From assembly GCA_013203725.1 (NCBI GenBank), contig JABMPK010000039.1:1-10217 (forward strand): 10,217 nt of DNA, in the 5' to 3' direction. The position numbers were made by a program, and so were the translations under genes. The DNA comes from Candidatus Uhrbacteria bacterium. GTDB taxonomy: Bacteria > Patescibacteriota > Patescibacteriia > UBA9934 > UBA11717. Below the pieces are notes generated by a model. The model had not been told where the DNA came from. It saw nothing but the letters and a program-made list of their open reading frames with translations, and did no database searches. This document shows positions 4,678 to 10,217 of this stretch, piece by piece (positions within the stretch are counted from its first letter, which is position 1; each line of letters opens with the position of its first letter).

Positions 4678-6786
4678 CTACTTAAATATCACGAACGACC
4701 CTGTTGCCACTTCGCCTTGAGGTAGTATGTGTGACGTTCCTAATGGACTGCCAGACTTGTCGTATGCTACCAACGAAGACGTAATATAGAACGGTTGTAA
4801 TGAGTCGCCTGCTGCTAACGCTTTCATCTCAATGAACATGGTTACATAAACCTCGTGTCCCTCTTCAACAATGAAAGGTGTGCTGAAACTGAATGTTCCC
4901 TTGTTAGATGCAACCCCAACTCCTGTTCCATACTGATCCTTCTTCCCTGTTGTCACATCCTCTACGATAATATAGAGCGAGCTTCCAGGAGGTGTCGCTG
5001 CAAAGCTACCGCCTAGATAAATCTCTTGGTATTCAACAGTGACATCACCACCAATCGCCTCCATCAACAATTTTACTGGACCAAATGACTCAGAGTTCAA
5101 ACTAACGTCCGCCCACTCTTTTCCAACGTAGTGTATGTATAGATCAGTCTCAGAAACTGCGTCCTGTGTAGTACCAGAGGTGTCTTTTGGACTATCATCA
5201 GAAGTACCATCTGGAGTCTTTTGAGACCCAGCGTCATCATGAGCATCGGTCGTACCATCCGTAGCTGTACCGTCTGTAGAGCCGTCAAGACGATCGGTCG
5301 TACCATCCGGAGTTGTACCGTCTGTAGAGCCGTCAAGACGATCGGTCGTACCATCCGGAGTTGTATCGTCTACAGCGTCATCTTTCCTATTCTCATCTAA
5401 GATATCATCGGATGGAACATCGTCTTTAACGTCTGTTGTACCATCAGAAGCGGTGTCGTCAGGATGAGTATCTTCACCATTTGTACCGTCGTCTGCAGTT
5501 TCATCGGTATGAGTATCTTCCTCCTTTACCTCACCGTCAGCGATCCCATCCATATCTTCGTCCAACTTATGCTCGTCGTCTATAGCATCGATAATTTCCG
5601 GATCTGCCGCCTCTAAGTATCCATTCCAACAGTTATTCTGTTCTACAGACTCATGTACTTGTTCATTCACATCTACGCAGACTCCCGCCTTTGCGCTCTT
5701 ATCCCAAGCCCCTGTCTGTATCAAAGCGTGATGCTGTCCAAGGATGAACGACTTATCCGCGAGCGTGCTCACGCTGTAAGTCCGTGCAAGCTGTCCGTCG
5801 AACCAGAAGTATATACTGAAGTTTTCGGTTGGGACATCGCCGTACCCCTCGTTGCTGATAACTGCTGTGAGTATACCGTTATGGTCAACAAACACGTTCG
5901 TTACCATTAAGTCTGGGTCGCTCTTCAATCCTGTACCTCCGTCTTGATTATCATGATCTTCAACGGTCTCGTCGGACGCCATGTCTGGTTCATCCTTCTT
6001 CTCATCAACCGGAGCAAAATCCTCGACTTCCGCAAACTCCTTCACATCACCAATAATCTCGTCATCTTCTAAGTGGATTGTCTTCAAGGCCCGTAATATC
6101 GCAAGCTTCTCTTCAAGCTGACTTTCTAAATCACGAATTTCGTCAACAATGAGTCCAAGCTCCTGCTCAATATGTTCAGCTTTGATTGCGTGCTTTGAAT
6201 AAAATTCGCGCTTCGTTGTATCTAGCACTTCGTCAATCTTAACTGCTTTACCTCTTGTATTTACACGCAGGATCGATCCGTCGTTTCCACTCAAGATCAT
6301 TCCTTCTGGAAGCTCCTTGTCCGCGAGCTCTTCTTTGATTGAGTAACGTGGGAAAAAAGCTTCGGAAATATCGTCCACCATCTTCGCCCAGTCCTCTCCA
6401 TAAAGTTCCTTCGCCTGTTCCTCGCTCTTGATTGGGCGCAAAACTCCGTCCGTTGATACCGCGTACACCTTTGGCACACTTGGAATCTTCAGCAAACGAA
6501 CACCGGCCTGATAAGGCACGAGCCCGCCAAACTTAACGTCCTGAAGGTCGCTGCAAGAAATAACTTTTACATGGTCAAAACCATCGTGCCACGACTTCCA
6601 CGCGCGCTCGTTAGGGTATGCATAACGAGTTCCATCTTCCGCAAGATGGTAAACCGCTTGCTGACCTGCGCACTTAACGTCGTCGCCAACTGATGCTGCT
6701 TGAGCTGTTGCGCCAAATGCAAACAGCCCGACCATCGCAAAAGCTGCGATAATCAGTGTAATTGATTGATTTATTCTATTTGTCAT
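4678..6786 (-). CDS. Large exported surface protein: shared module, coiled coil, CARDB-like domain, acidic repeat linker, beta domain (702 aa)
   Basis: Architecture in order: Sec signal peptide (1-31, cleavage around AQA-AS); a module at 44-154 built from two similar halves (VYHLAEDGTRYAYPNE... and VYAVSTDGVLRPIKSEE...LYGEDW), possibly followed by a third partial unit (163-185); a coiled coil rich in Glu and Leu (205-240); an acidic spacer; a CARDB-like beta domain at 290-392 (DLMVTNVFV..., AVISNEGYGDVP, VCVDVNEQV.ES.EQNNC); a 150-residue Asp/Thr/Gly linker at 393-545 with one calcium-loop-like stretch (DEDMDGIADGE) and a 16-residue tandem repeat; and a C-terminal beta domain at 547-702 (DLYIHYVGKEW...). 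Four cysteines (39, 78, 370, 386) may form two disulfides outside the cell. It has no LPXTG, lipobox or C-terminal membrane helix. The 44-154 module recurs in the gene at 8066. A structural or adhesive surface role is inferred; no enzyme motif is visible. The ATG at 6786 lies about 22 nt after a TATAAT. Confidence 0.9.
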   Translation of the reverse strand: MTNRINQSITLIIAAFAMVGLFAFGATAQAASVGDDVKCAGQQAVYHLAEDGTRYAYPNERAWKSWHDGFDHVKVISCSDLQDVKFGGLVPYQAGVRLLKIPSVPKVYAVSTDGVLRPIKSEEQAKELYGEDWAKMVDDISEAFFPRYSIKEELADKELPEGMILSGNDGSILRVNTRGKAVKIDEVLDTTKREFYSKHAIKAEHIEQELGLIVDEIRDLESQLEEKLAILRALKTIHLEDDEIIGDVKEFAEVEDFAPVDEKKDEPDMASDETVEDHDNQDGGTGLKSDPDLMVTNVFVDHNGILTAVISNEGYGDVPTENFSIYFWFDGQLARTYSVSTLADKSFILGQHHALIQTGAWDKSAKAGVCVDVNEQVHESVEQNNCWNGYLEAADPEIIDAIDDEHKLDEDMDGIADGEVKEEDTHTDETADDGTNGEDTHPDDTASDGTTDVKDDVPSDDILDENRKDDAVDDTTPDGTTDRLDGSTDGTTPDGTTDRLDGSTDGTATDGTTDAHDDAGSQKTPDGTSDDSPKDTSGTTQDAVSETDLYIHYVGKEWADVSLNSESFGPVKLLMEAIGGDVTVEYQEIYLGGSFAATPPGSSLYIIVEDVTTGKKDQYGTGVGVASNKGTFSFSTPFIVEEGHEVYVTMFIEMKALAAGDSLQPFYITSSLVAYDKSGSPLGTSHILPQGEVATGSFVIFK
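5245..5376 (-). repeat. 48-bp tandem repeat, about 2.7 copies, inside the acidic linker
   Basis: Copies at 5245-5292 and 5293-5340 differ at two positions; a third, partial copy runs from 5341 to about 5376. Each encodes 16 residues (TDRLDGSTDGTTPDGT type) in the linker of the 702-residue surface protein. The near identity of the DNA points to recent slippage or unequal exchange, and the unit is a multiple of three, so the frame is kept. Confidence 0.92.
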
Positions 6787-6808
6787 ATGTGTTTTTATTT
6801 ATAGAAAC

Positions 6809-6814
6809 ATTATA
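6809..6814 (-). promoter_or_regulatory. -10 element of the 702-residue surface protein gene
   Basis: The minus strand has a consensus TATAAT here, with transcription expected near 6802 and a leader of about 16 nt. No recognisable -35 is found; that position is occupied by a small inverted repeat, AGGCG (6821-6825) with CGCCT (6832-6836). It is the only -10 of the set without a preceding TG. Confidence 0.6.
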
Positions 6815-6858
6815 CCGGACAGGCGCTTTATCGCCTATGCACAGATTGTATAACTTAT

Positions 6859-7194
6859 TTACGGCCGCAAAAGCTCTTTTACTCGGTTCTCCATACCAAG
6901 CCACGCTTCCTCAGTAATAAATTCCGTCGCGCTAGGGTCCTTTTCGTATCCCTTGGCCTTTCCAGCCAATATACGAGCTGTATATATGCGCACGGGCTCT
7001 CCGTTCTTCTCCATTTCAACAACACCAATGATCTCTCGGCGCGCTCCATCAGTCACAACCTCCATTTCTGCGGTAACTCGAGCCGTTTCCAAGTCCCAGC
7101 TCTCAGCAAGGCCGTCAAAACCAGCGTCTGCTAGTAGTTTGTGTGTATTATATAGGTCATCCACTTCGTCGTAGTCGATCTCGTTTGGCTTCAT
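6859..7194 (-). CDS. Hypothetical protein, 111 aa
   Basis: I do not recognise this protein. It is short, charged and soluble, with no signal peptide or membrane segment. The first 35 residues look helical and acidic (IDYDEVDDLYNTHKLLADAG), the middle looks like beta strands (VTAEMEVVTDG, REIIGVVEMEKNGEPVRIYTARI), and the C-terminus is a helix (AWLGMENRVKELLRP). The pattern would suit a small alpha+beta cytosolic protein that binds a partner. The ATG at 7194 is chosen because a promoter-like element lies about 45 nt upstream; there is no Shine-Dalgarno sequence. It is oriented like the surface protein gene 72 nt downstream, but that gene has its own -10, so an operon is not required. The sustained frame and normal composition support a real gene. 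Confidence 0.75.
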   Translation of the reverse strand: MKPNEIDYDEVDDLYNTHKLLADAGFDGLAESWDLETARVTAEMEVVTDGARREIIGVVEMEKNGEPVRIYTARILAGKAKGYEKDPSATEFITEEAWLGMENRVKELLRP

Positions 7195-7238
7195 AGGTCA
7201 AAGTATGATTATTGAAGAATGAGGTCTATATGTGTCTG

Positions 7239-7247
7239 ATTTTATCA
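7239..7247 (-). promoter_or_regulatory. Extended -10 promoter of the 111-residue protein gene
   Basis: The minus strand reads TGA-TAAAAT with no clear -35. The predicted leader is about 38 nt, the longest in the window with the one at the right end. Confidence 0.5.
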
Positions 7248-7256
7248 TACATGATA
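7243..7256. repeat. Inverted repeat TATCAT-AC-ATGATA in the divergent promoter region
   Basis: A perfect 6-2-6 palindrome overlaps the -10 of the minus-strand gene and lies about 45 nt upstream of the -10 of the pentapeptide gene. It could be an operator for one or both genes; the size is also compatible with chance. Confidence 0.35.
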
Positions 7257-7299
7257 GCAGCATTTTTTAAATTGGTTTTCAGCCAAGAGTAGTCTTTTC

Positions 7300-7308
7300 T
7301 GATAAACT
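7300..7308 (+). promoter_or_regulatory. Extended -10 promoter of the pentapeptide gene, giving a near-leaderless mRNA
   Basis: TGA is followed by TAAACT (7303-7308). The first base of the transcript would fall around 7314-7317, that is at or just before the A of the ATG at 7317. No -35 and no Shine-Dalgarno sequence are present. Confidence 0.45.
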
Positions 7309-7316
7309 GTCTCCGT

Positions 7317-7901
7317 ATGGACAATGAATTCACAGAAAGAGAATATAGCGAGAGATCGTTCAAAGACATCAACATAAGCGAACGCTGCCTCAAAAACATC
7401 GACTTTTACAACTGTAAGTTCACAAACTGTGTCTTTTCCGAATGCGACTTCAACGGTTCGGAGTCCTCGGAATGTATCTTTGACCACTGCAGTATTAGCC
7501 TATCAAAGTTTCTCAATTGCAGTATCAGAAGCGCAAAGTTCAAGGACTGCAAACTTGTTGGGGTTGACCTTACACGATGCACTGTAAACTTCTTTGATCT
7601 TGATTTTAAGAAATGCTTGATCGACACATGCAACTTCTCGACACTCCCTATGAAAGGAACAGCGCTTGAGGACTGCGTGATACGAGAATGCATCTTCGGC
7701 GAAACCGATCTTACGCGCGCAACATTTTCCGGTTGTGATCTTGAGGGCTCGATGTTTCACAACACAAAACTAAACAACGCAGACTTCACGTCTGCAAGAA
7801 ACTACACTATCGATCCGGTCGTGAACAAAGTAAAAGGAGCCCAATTTTCGCTACCAGAAGCAGTCTCGCTGTTGCGAGGATTCGATATCAAGATAGACTA
7901 G
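7317..7901 (+). CDS. Cys-rich pentapeptide-repeat protein, Qnr/MfpA-like architecture (194 aa)
   Basis: From residue 15 to about 160 the sequence runs in steps of five with Phe, Leu or Ile at the centre (CKFTNCVFSECDF, CIFDHCSI, AKFKDCKLVGVDL, CDLEGSMF, TKLNNADF), the mark of a right-handed square beta-helix. A short C-terminal part (RNYTIDPVVNKVKGAQFSLPEAVSLLRGFDI) matches the cap/helix found at the end of many Qnr- and MfpA-like pentapeptide proteins, where it helps dimerise. Qnr/MfpA proteins imitate DNA and protect gyrase from quinolones or toxins; whether this one does so is not shown, because most pentapeptide proteins have other or unknown roles. It holds 14 cysteines, nearly all at the same turn position (xCx[F/I/L]). 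No signal peptide, so cytosolic. The ATG at 7317 is the first start after the promoter-like element. It is monocistronic, convergent with the gene at 8066. Confidence 0.93.
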   Translation: MDNEFTEREYSERSFKDINISERCLKNIDFYNCKFTNCVFSECDFNGSESSECIFDHCSISLSKFLNCSIRSAKFKDCKLVGVDLTRCTVNFFDLDFKKCLIDTCNFSTLPMKGTALEDCVIRECIFGETDLTRATFSGCDLEGSMFHNTKLNNADFTSARNYTIDPVVNKVKGAQFSLPEAVSLLRGFDIKID

Positions 7902-7910
7902 CACAAGGAC

Positions 7911-7919
7911 TTATCCACA
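7911..7919 (+). other. Single perfect DnaA-box sequence
   Basis: TTATCCACA matches the consensus DnaA box exactly. It is isolated, without an AT-rich unwinding region, further boxes, or dnaA/dnaN next to it, so it is probably chance or a titration site, not an origin. Confidence 0.25.
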
Positions 7920-7963
7920 GCCTCCACGCAATAAAAGCCAGTGTAAACAAGCTGGACTGGCAC

Positions 7964-7988
7964 GGGGACAGTCCCCGGGACTGTCCCC
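7964..7988. repeat. REP-like GC-rich palindrome (perfect 12-1-12 inverted repeat)
   Basis: GGGGACAGTCCC (7964-7975) and GGGACTGTCCCC (7977-7988) are exact reverse complements around one C. Each half is itself close to a palindrome (GGGGAC-A-GTCCCC and GGGAC-T-GTCCC). From memory, elements of this GGGGACNGTCCCC type are dispersed in many bacterial genomes and often accompany Y1/RAYT transposase genes; no such gene is in the window. It sits between the pentapeptide stop and the terminator. Confidence 0.8.
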
Positions 7989-8020
7989 CAAAATCTTGGC
8001 CATAGTAATCTTACAAACAA

Positions 8021-8057
8021 AAAACCACCCGCCTCTCGCAAGAAGCTGGGTGGTTTT
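8021..8057. terminator. Bidirectional intrinsic terminator between convergent genes
   Basis: AAAACCACCC (8021-8030) pairs with GGGTGGTTTT (8048-8057). The interior can extend the stem (GCcTCT, 8031-8036, with AGAaGC, 8041-8046) around a CGCA loop with one mismatch and one bulge. It ends the 697-residue protein gene directly (stop at 8066) and the pentapeptide gene after about 120 nt. Confidence 0.85.
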
Positions 8058-8065
8058 GCTTGATT

Positions 8066-10159
8066 TTACTGCTGTGAAGCTAGTGCGTCTCCTACCGTGT
8101 AGTCGAACCAGAATACTACTGAGATGTCTGTTATCTGCTGATTCCATGTTGGTCCGTAGAGCGAAGTCGCTGTTGTCTCATCTGGGACGTGAGCGAGTAC
8201 TCCGTTTGCTTGTACTTGGTATGTCTTTGCGTCGGACTGGATCTTGATCATTGTTCCTTCTGCCATGATCATACGTCCGCCAATCTTGAGCTTGCGGAGT
8301 TGATCGTCTTGTACCATGACCACATCGTCGAAGGAATATCCGTATGAATCGAATGTTGCTGTGTTTGGGAATACGTATCGTGTCCCGTCCTTTACGAAGT
8401 ACACACCAGAGAGCTCAACTCCTCGGAATAGTGACCCTTCTACTAGGTTTACCTCCACTCCGTTAACGTCGAGCATCACTGCAACTGTTGCGGAGTCCTG
8501 TTCATCTACAACCTCGTCCACGATTTCTTCAACAAGATCTGGGTTCAACGTAATCGAGAAGCTTTGGTTTGAATCACCTGTTAGCAGAGTCGATCCTGCA
8601 CTCGTAACAGCTGCAACTTTAACCTTTGCATTTGTGATGTCCATGTTTGGAACTGTCCATGAGTATGTTCCATCGTTCTCTTCGTCTGCGGCGATGAGAC
8701 TGTATGTCTGACCGTTGTTTGCAGAGTAGTAGAGACTAACAGAGTCCACGTCATCTCCAGACGCTGTCCATGTAATGTCTGCCGTCGATCCGCCCACGAG
8801 AGCCTCACCACCGTTTGGCGACGTTATGTTTGCCGTTAGCACCGTGTCTGTGAACAAAGCTGGAGATGTTCCACCTGTAGTTGCAAACGTCCAACCTGTA
8901 TTACCACCACCATTTATACAACCTACTGCACATATAGGTAATGCTGATCCTGCACTCACGTTGTCGCTGACCGAAACGTACGAAACTGTGAATGTTCCGT
9001 TGCTATCCAGGTTCGCGGCCGTTGCCGGTGTAGACGAAGCGACTGTAAGTAGATTGCCGGCTGCGCCATTAAGTATCAGATCGTTGGCCACTGTAAATGT
9101 ATCTGAAGCATTCAAGGTAAGTGTATCCGCACTAGACACTGACTTTGTAAGATCATAGAATGTTGTACTTCCTCTTACTGTCTGACTAGATCCATCAAGA
9201 ATAACATGGCCGTTACTATGCGTAAAAGTGCTATCGTTTCTCCATATACCAGCTACGTTTAAATCAAACCCAGCTGTCGCAAATGTTCCATCGACTATGT
9301 ATAGCATTCCATTTACATCAGTATTTGCAGCCATTGTCCAATCTCCGCCGCTCGCAAGGTCATTAAAGACAAGGTCGTAAAATGCTGTAAACCCATTCAA
9401 GTTGTATGAACCAGCACCCACAGAATCTACAAAGAGAGTTTGCCCGCTATCTGTGTCCATTGTAAGCGTAACGGCTTCGTTCCCGTTCATCTCGAGCGCG
9501 CCACTATTGTTTGCGTATGTACCGCTAACTATCAGACCATTTGACAATGTCGAGAGCTGTGCACCTGAGTCAATTGTAAGGTTACCATTTATCTTCATGG
9601 AGTCAGTGCTCAACTCAACGCTACCTCCGCCATTGGCAATGACTACATTGCCAAATTCAAAGGAGCCCGCTGTTGTTCCGGATATAACCGTCTGCGTTCC
9701 TGCCCCGTCAAAGGTGACAGTACTAGGAGCCCCGGCAAGATCAAAATTGCCTCCATTTGTCCAGTTGCCTCCAACTGTTAAAGCATTACCGTTTGCATCA
9801 AGAATTGCGTTCAAAACTATCGTTAAGTCACCATCTACATCAAAAGATCCTAACTGAGTGATCGTTCCAGTATACCCAGCCTGTGTTTCGAGTATAGTGA
9901 TGTTTGTTGATGCCGTAACATCTACATCAGCAATACAACTTCCATCAAAAATCGCCTTGTCACCTACTCCAGGCACTACGCCGCCAGCTCCACCAGCACA
10001 TGCCGCTGTACCGGTACTCCAGTTAGTAGCAGTTCCCCAGTCAGCAGTAGCACCGGCCCAATAATAATCCACCGCGTCAGCCGACTGCGCGCCGACAAAC
10101 ATCAGCGACATCGTCATGATGAAGCCGAATACTGTTAATAAGGATAAACGTAAAGTCAT
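8066..10159 (-). CDS. Large exported beta-solenoid surface protein with Kre9/Ig-like domain and C-terminal shared module (697 aa)
   Basis: A Sec signal peptide (1-29, cleavage around ADA-V) precedes DYYWAGATADWGTATNWSTG, a start seen in solenoid surface proteins. Residues about 30-430 are rich in Gly, Thr, Asn, Ser and Val, with repeated strand pairs (LTVGGNWTNGGNFDL, STVTFDGAGTQTV, LNVAGIWRNDSTFTH, HVILDGSSQTVRG), as in right-handed beta-helix or haemagglutinin-like proteins, closing with INGGGNTGWTF at 415-425. Residues 443-537 form a Kre9/KNH-like Ig domain (ITSPNGGEALVGGSTADITW ... GTYSWTVPN). A short acidic spacer (541-555) leads to the module at 585-692 (GVYFVKDGTRYVFPN ... LYGPTW...ITDIS), which is also near the N-terminus of the 702-residue protein. 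No LPXTG or membrane anchor is present. It is probably an adhesin or structural surface protein whose last module docks it; the docking role is inferred. The ATG at 10159 gives the signal peptide directly; no Shine-Dalgarno sequence. Confidence 0.9.
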   Translation of the reverse strand: MTLRLSLLTVFGFIMTMSLMFVGAQSADAVDYYWAGATADWGTATNWSTGTAACAGGAGGVVPGVGDKAIFDGSCIADVDVTASTNITILETQAGYTGTITQLGSFDVDGDLTIVLNAILDANGNALTVGGNWTNGGNFDLAGAPSTVTFDGAGTQTVISGTTAGSFEFGNVVIANGGGSVELSTDSMKINGNLTIDSGAQLSTLSNGLIVSGTYANNSGALEMNGNEAVTLTMDTDSGQTLFVDSVGAGSYNLNGFTAFYDLVFNDLASGGDWTMAANTDVNGMLYIVDGTFATAGFDLNVAGIWRNDSTFTHSNGHVILDGSSQTVRGSTTFYDLTKSVSSADTLTLNASDTFTVANDLILNGAAGNLLTVASSTPATAANLDSNGTFTVSYVSVSDNVSAGSALPICAVGCINGGGNTGWTFATTGGTSPALFTDTVLTANITSPNGGEALVGGSTADITWTASGDDVDSVSLYYSANNGQTYSLIAADEENDGTYSWTVPNMDITNAKVKVAAVTSAGSTLLTGDSNQSFSITLNPDLVEEIVDEVVDEQDSATVAVMLDVNGVEVNLVEGSLFRGVELSGVYFVKDGTRYVFPNTATFDSYGYSFDDVVMVQDDQLRKLKIGGRMIMAEGTMIKIQSDAKTYQVQANGVLAHVPDETTATSLYGPTWNQQITDISVVFWFDYTVGDALASQQ

Positions 10160-10201
10160 ATGGTCGAACTTAATTAAAGATGGATAGTTAAAGATGCTTC
10201 T

Positions 10202-10210
10202 ATTGTACCA
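10202..10210 (-). promoter_or_regulatory. Extended -10 promoter of the 697-residue surface protein gene
   Basis: The minus strand reads TGG-TACAAT, the same nine bases as at 89-97 on the plus strand. The leader would be about 36 nt and contains ATCTTTAA twice. The -35 position lies outside the window. Confidence 0.55.
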
Positions 10211-10217
10211 TTTACAC

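Noticed and set aside
5097..5354. Minus-strand repeat-containing open frame (MVRPIVLTALQTVQLR repeated)
   Set aside because: It is the 48-bp tandem repeat of the 702-residue protein gene read in a different frame; repeats of a multiple of three keep all frames open.
5245..5376. CRISPR-like array
   Set aside because: The repeats are directly adjacent without spacers and encode an in-frame protein linker.
7911..7919. Replication origin suggested by a perfect DnaA box
   Set aside because: Only one box, no AT-rich unwinding element or dnaA/dnaN neighbours; one such 9-mer in 10 kb on two strands is not rare.
7964..7988. Palindrome as the terminator of the pentapeptide gene
   Set aside because: No T-run follows on the plus strand, and a standard terminator stands 40 nt further on; a REP-like element fits better.
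8775..9857. Long plus-strand open frames opposite the beta-solenoid gene
   Set aside because: They mirror the Thr/Ser/Val/Pro-biased composition of the real gene on the other strand and have no start context, signal peptide or domain.

Overview
The window looks like chromosomal DNA of a Patescibacteria (CPR) bacterium. This is inferred from content: medium GC, short single-gene units, many signal-peptide proteins without relatives of known function, bacterial TSP3 calcium-binding repeats, a DUF5665-like membrane protein, and secreted proteins carrying a 'VYxVxxDGxRYxxPN ... LYGxxW' module that I remember (unchecked) as common in this group. No rRNA, tRNA, CRISPR, transposase gene or ribosomal marker is present to fix the lineage. 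The standard code fits: all genes are open and end in TAA or TAG.

Layout. 1-132: leader, perhaps with the last codons of an upstream gene. 133-741 (+): acidic cytosolic protein of unknown role. 815-1501 (-): CPBP/CAAX-type intramembrane protease, convergent with the first gene and sharing a bidirectional terminator. 1635-2876 (+): exported protein with a LolA/LppX-like half and six TSP3 calcium loops, behind the best promoter of the window and closed by a strong terminator. 2967-3251 (+): small DUF5665-like membrane protein. 3320-3706 (+): PIN_3-like protein whose first catalytic Asp appears lost. 3725-4597 (+): exported protein with a basic helical part, a Pro/Val linker and a concanavalin-A-like domain. 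4678-6786 (-): 702-residue exported protein (shared surface module, coiled coil, CARDB-like domain, acidic repeat linker, C-terminal beta domain). 6859-7194 (-): small unknown protein. 7317-7901 (+): Cys-rich pentapeptide-repeat protein. 7902-8065: palindromic REP-like element plus a bidirectional terminator. 8066-10159 (-): 697-residue exported beta-solenoid protein with a Kre9/Ig-like domain and the same surface module at its C-terminus. No gene-free stretch exceeds 300 bases.

Common thread. Four of the ten genes encode Sec-exported proteins built for the cell surface (calcium loops, sugar-binding-type fold, CARDB and Ig-like folds, beta-solenoid), none with a sortase motif, lipobox or C-terminal membrane anchor. 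The module shared by the two largest is the best candidate for an undescribed surface-attachment or assembly unit. A second thread is gene expression style: none of the ten genes has a Shine-Dalgarno sequence, and most have an extended -10 promoter only 0 to about 40 nt before the start codon. I see no defence or CRISPR-like system here.
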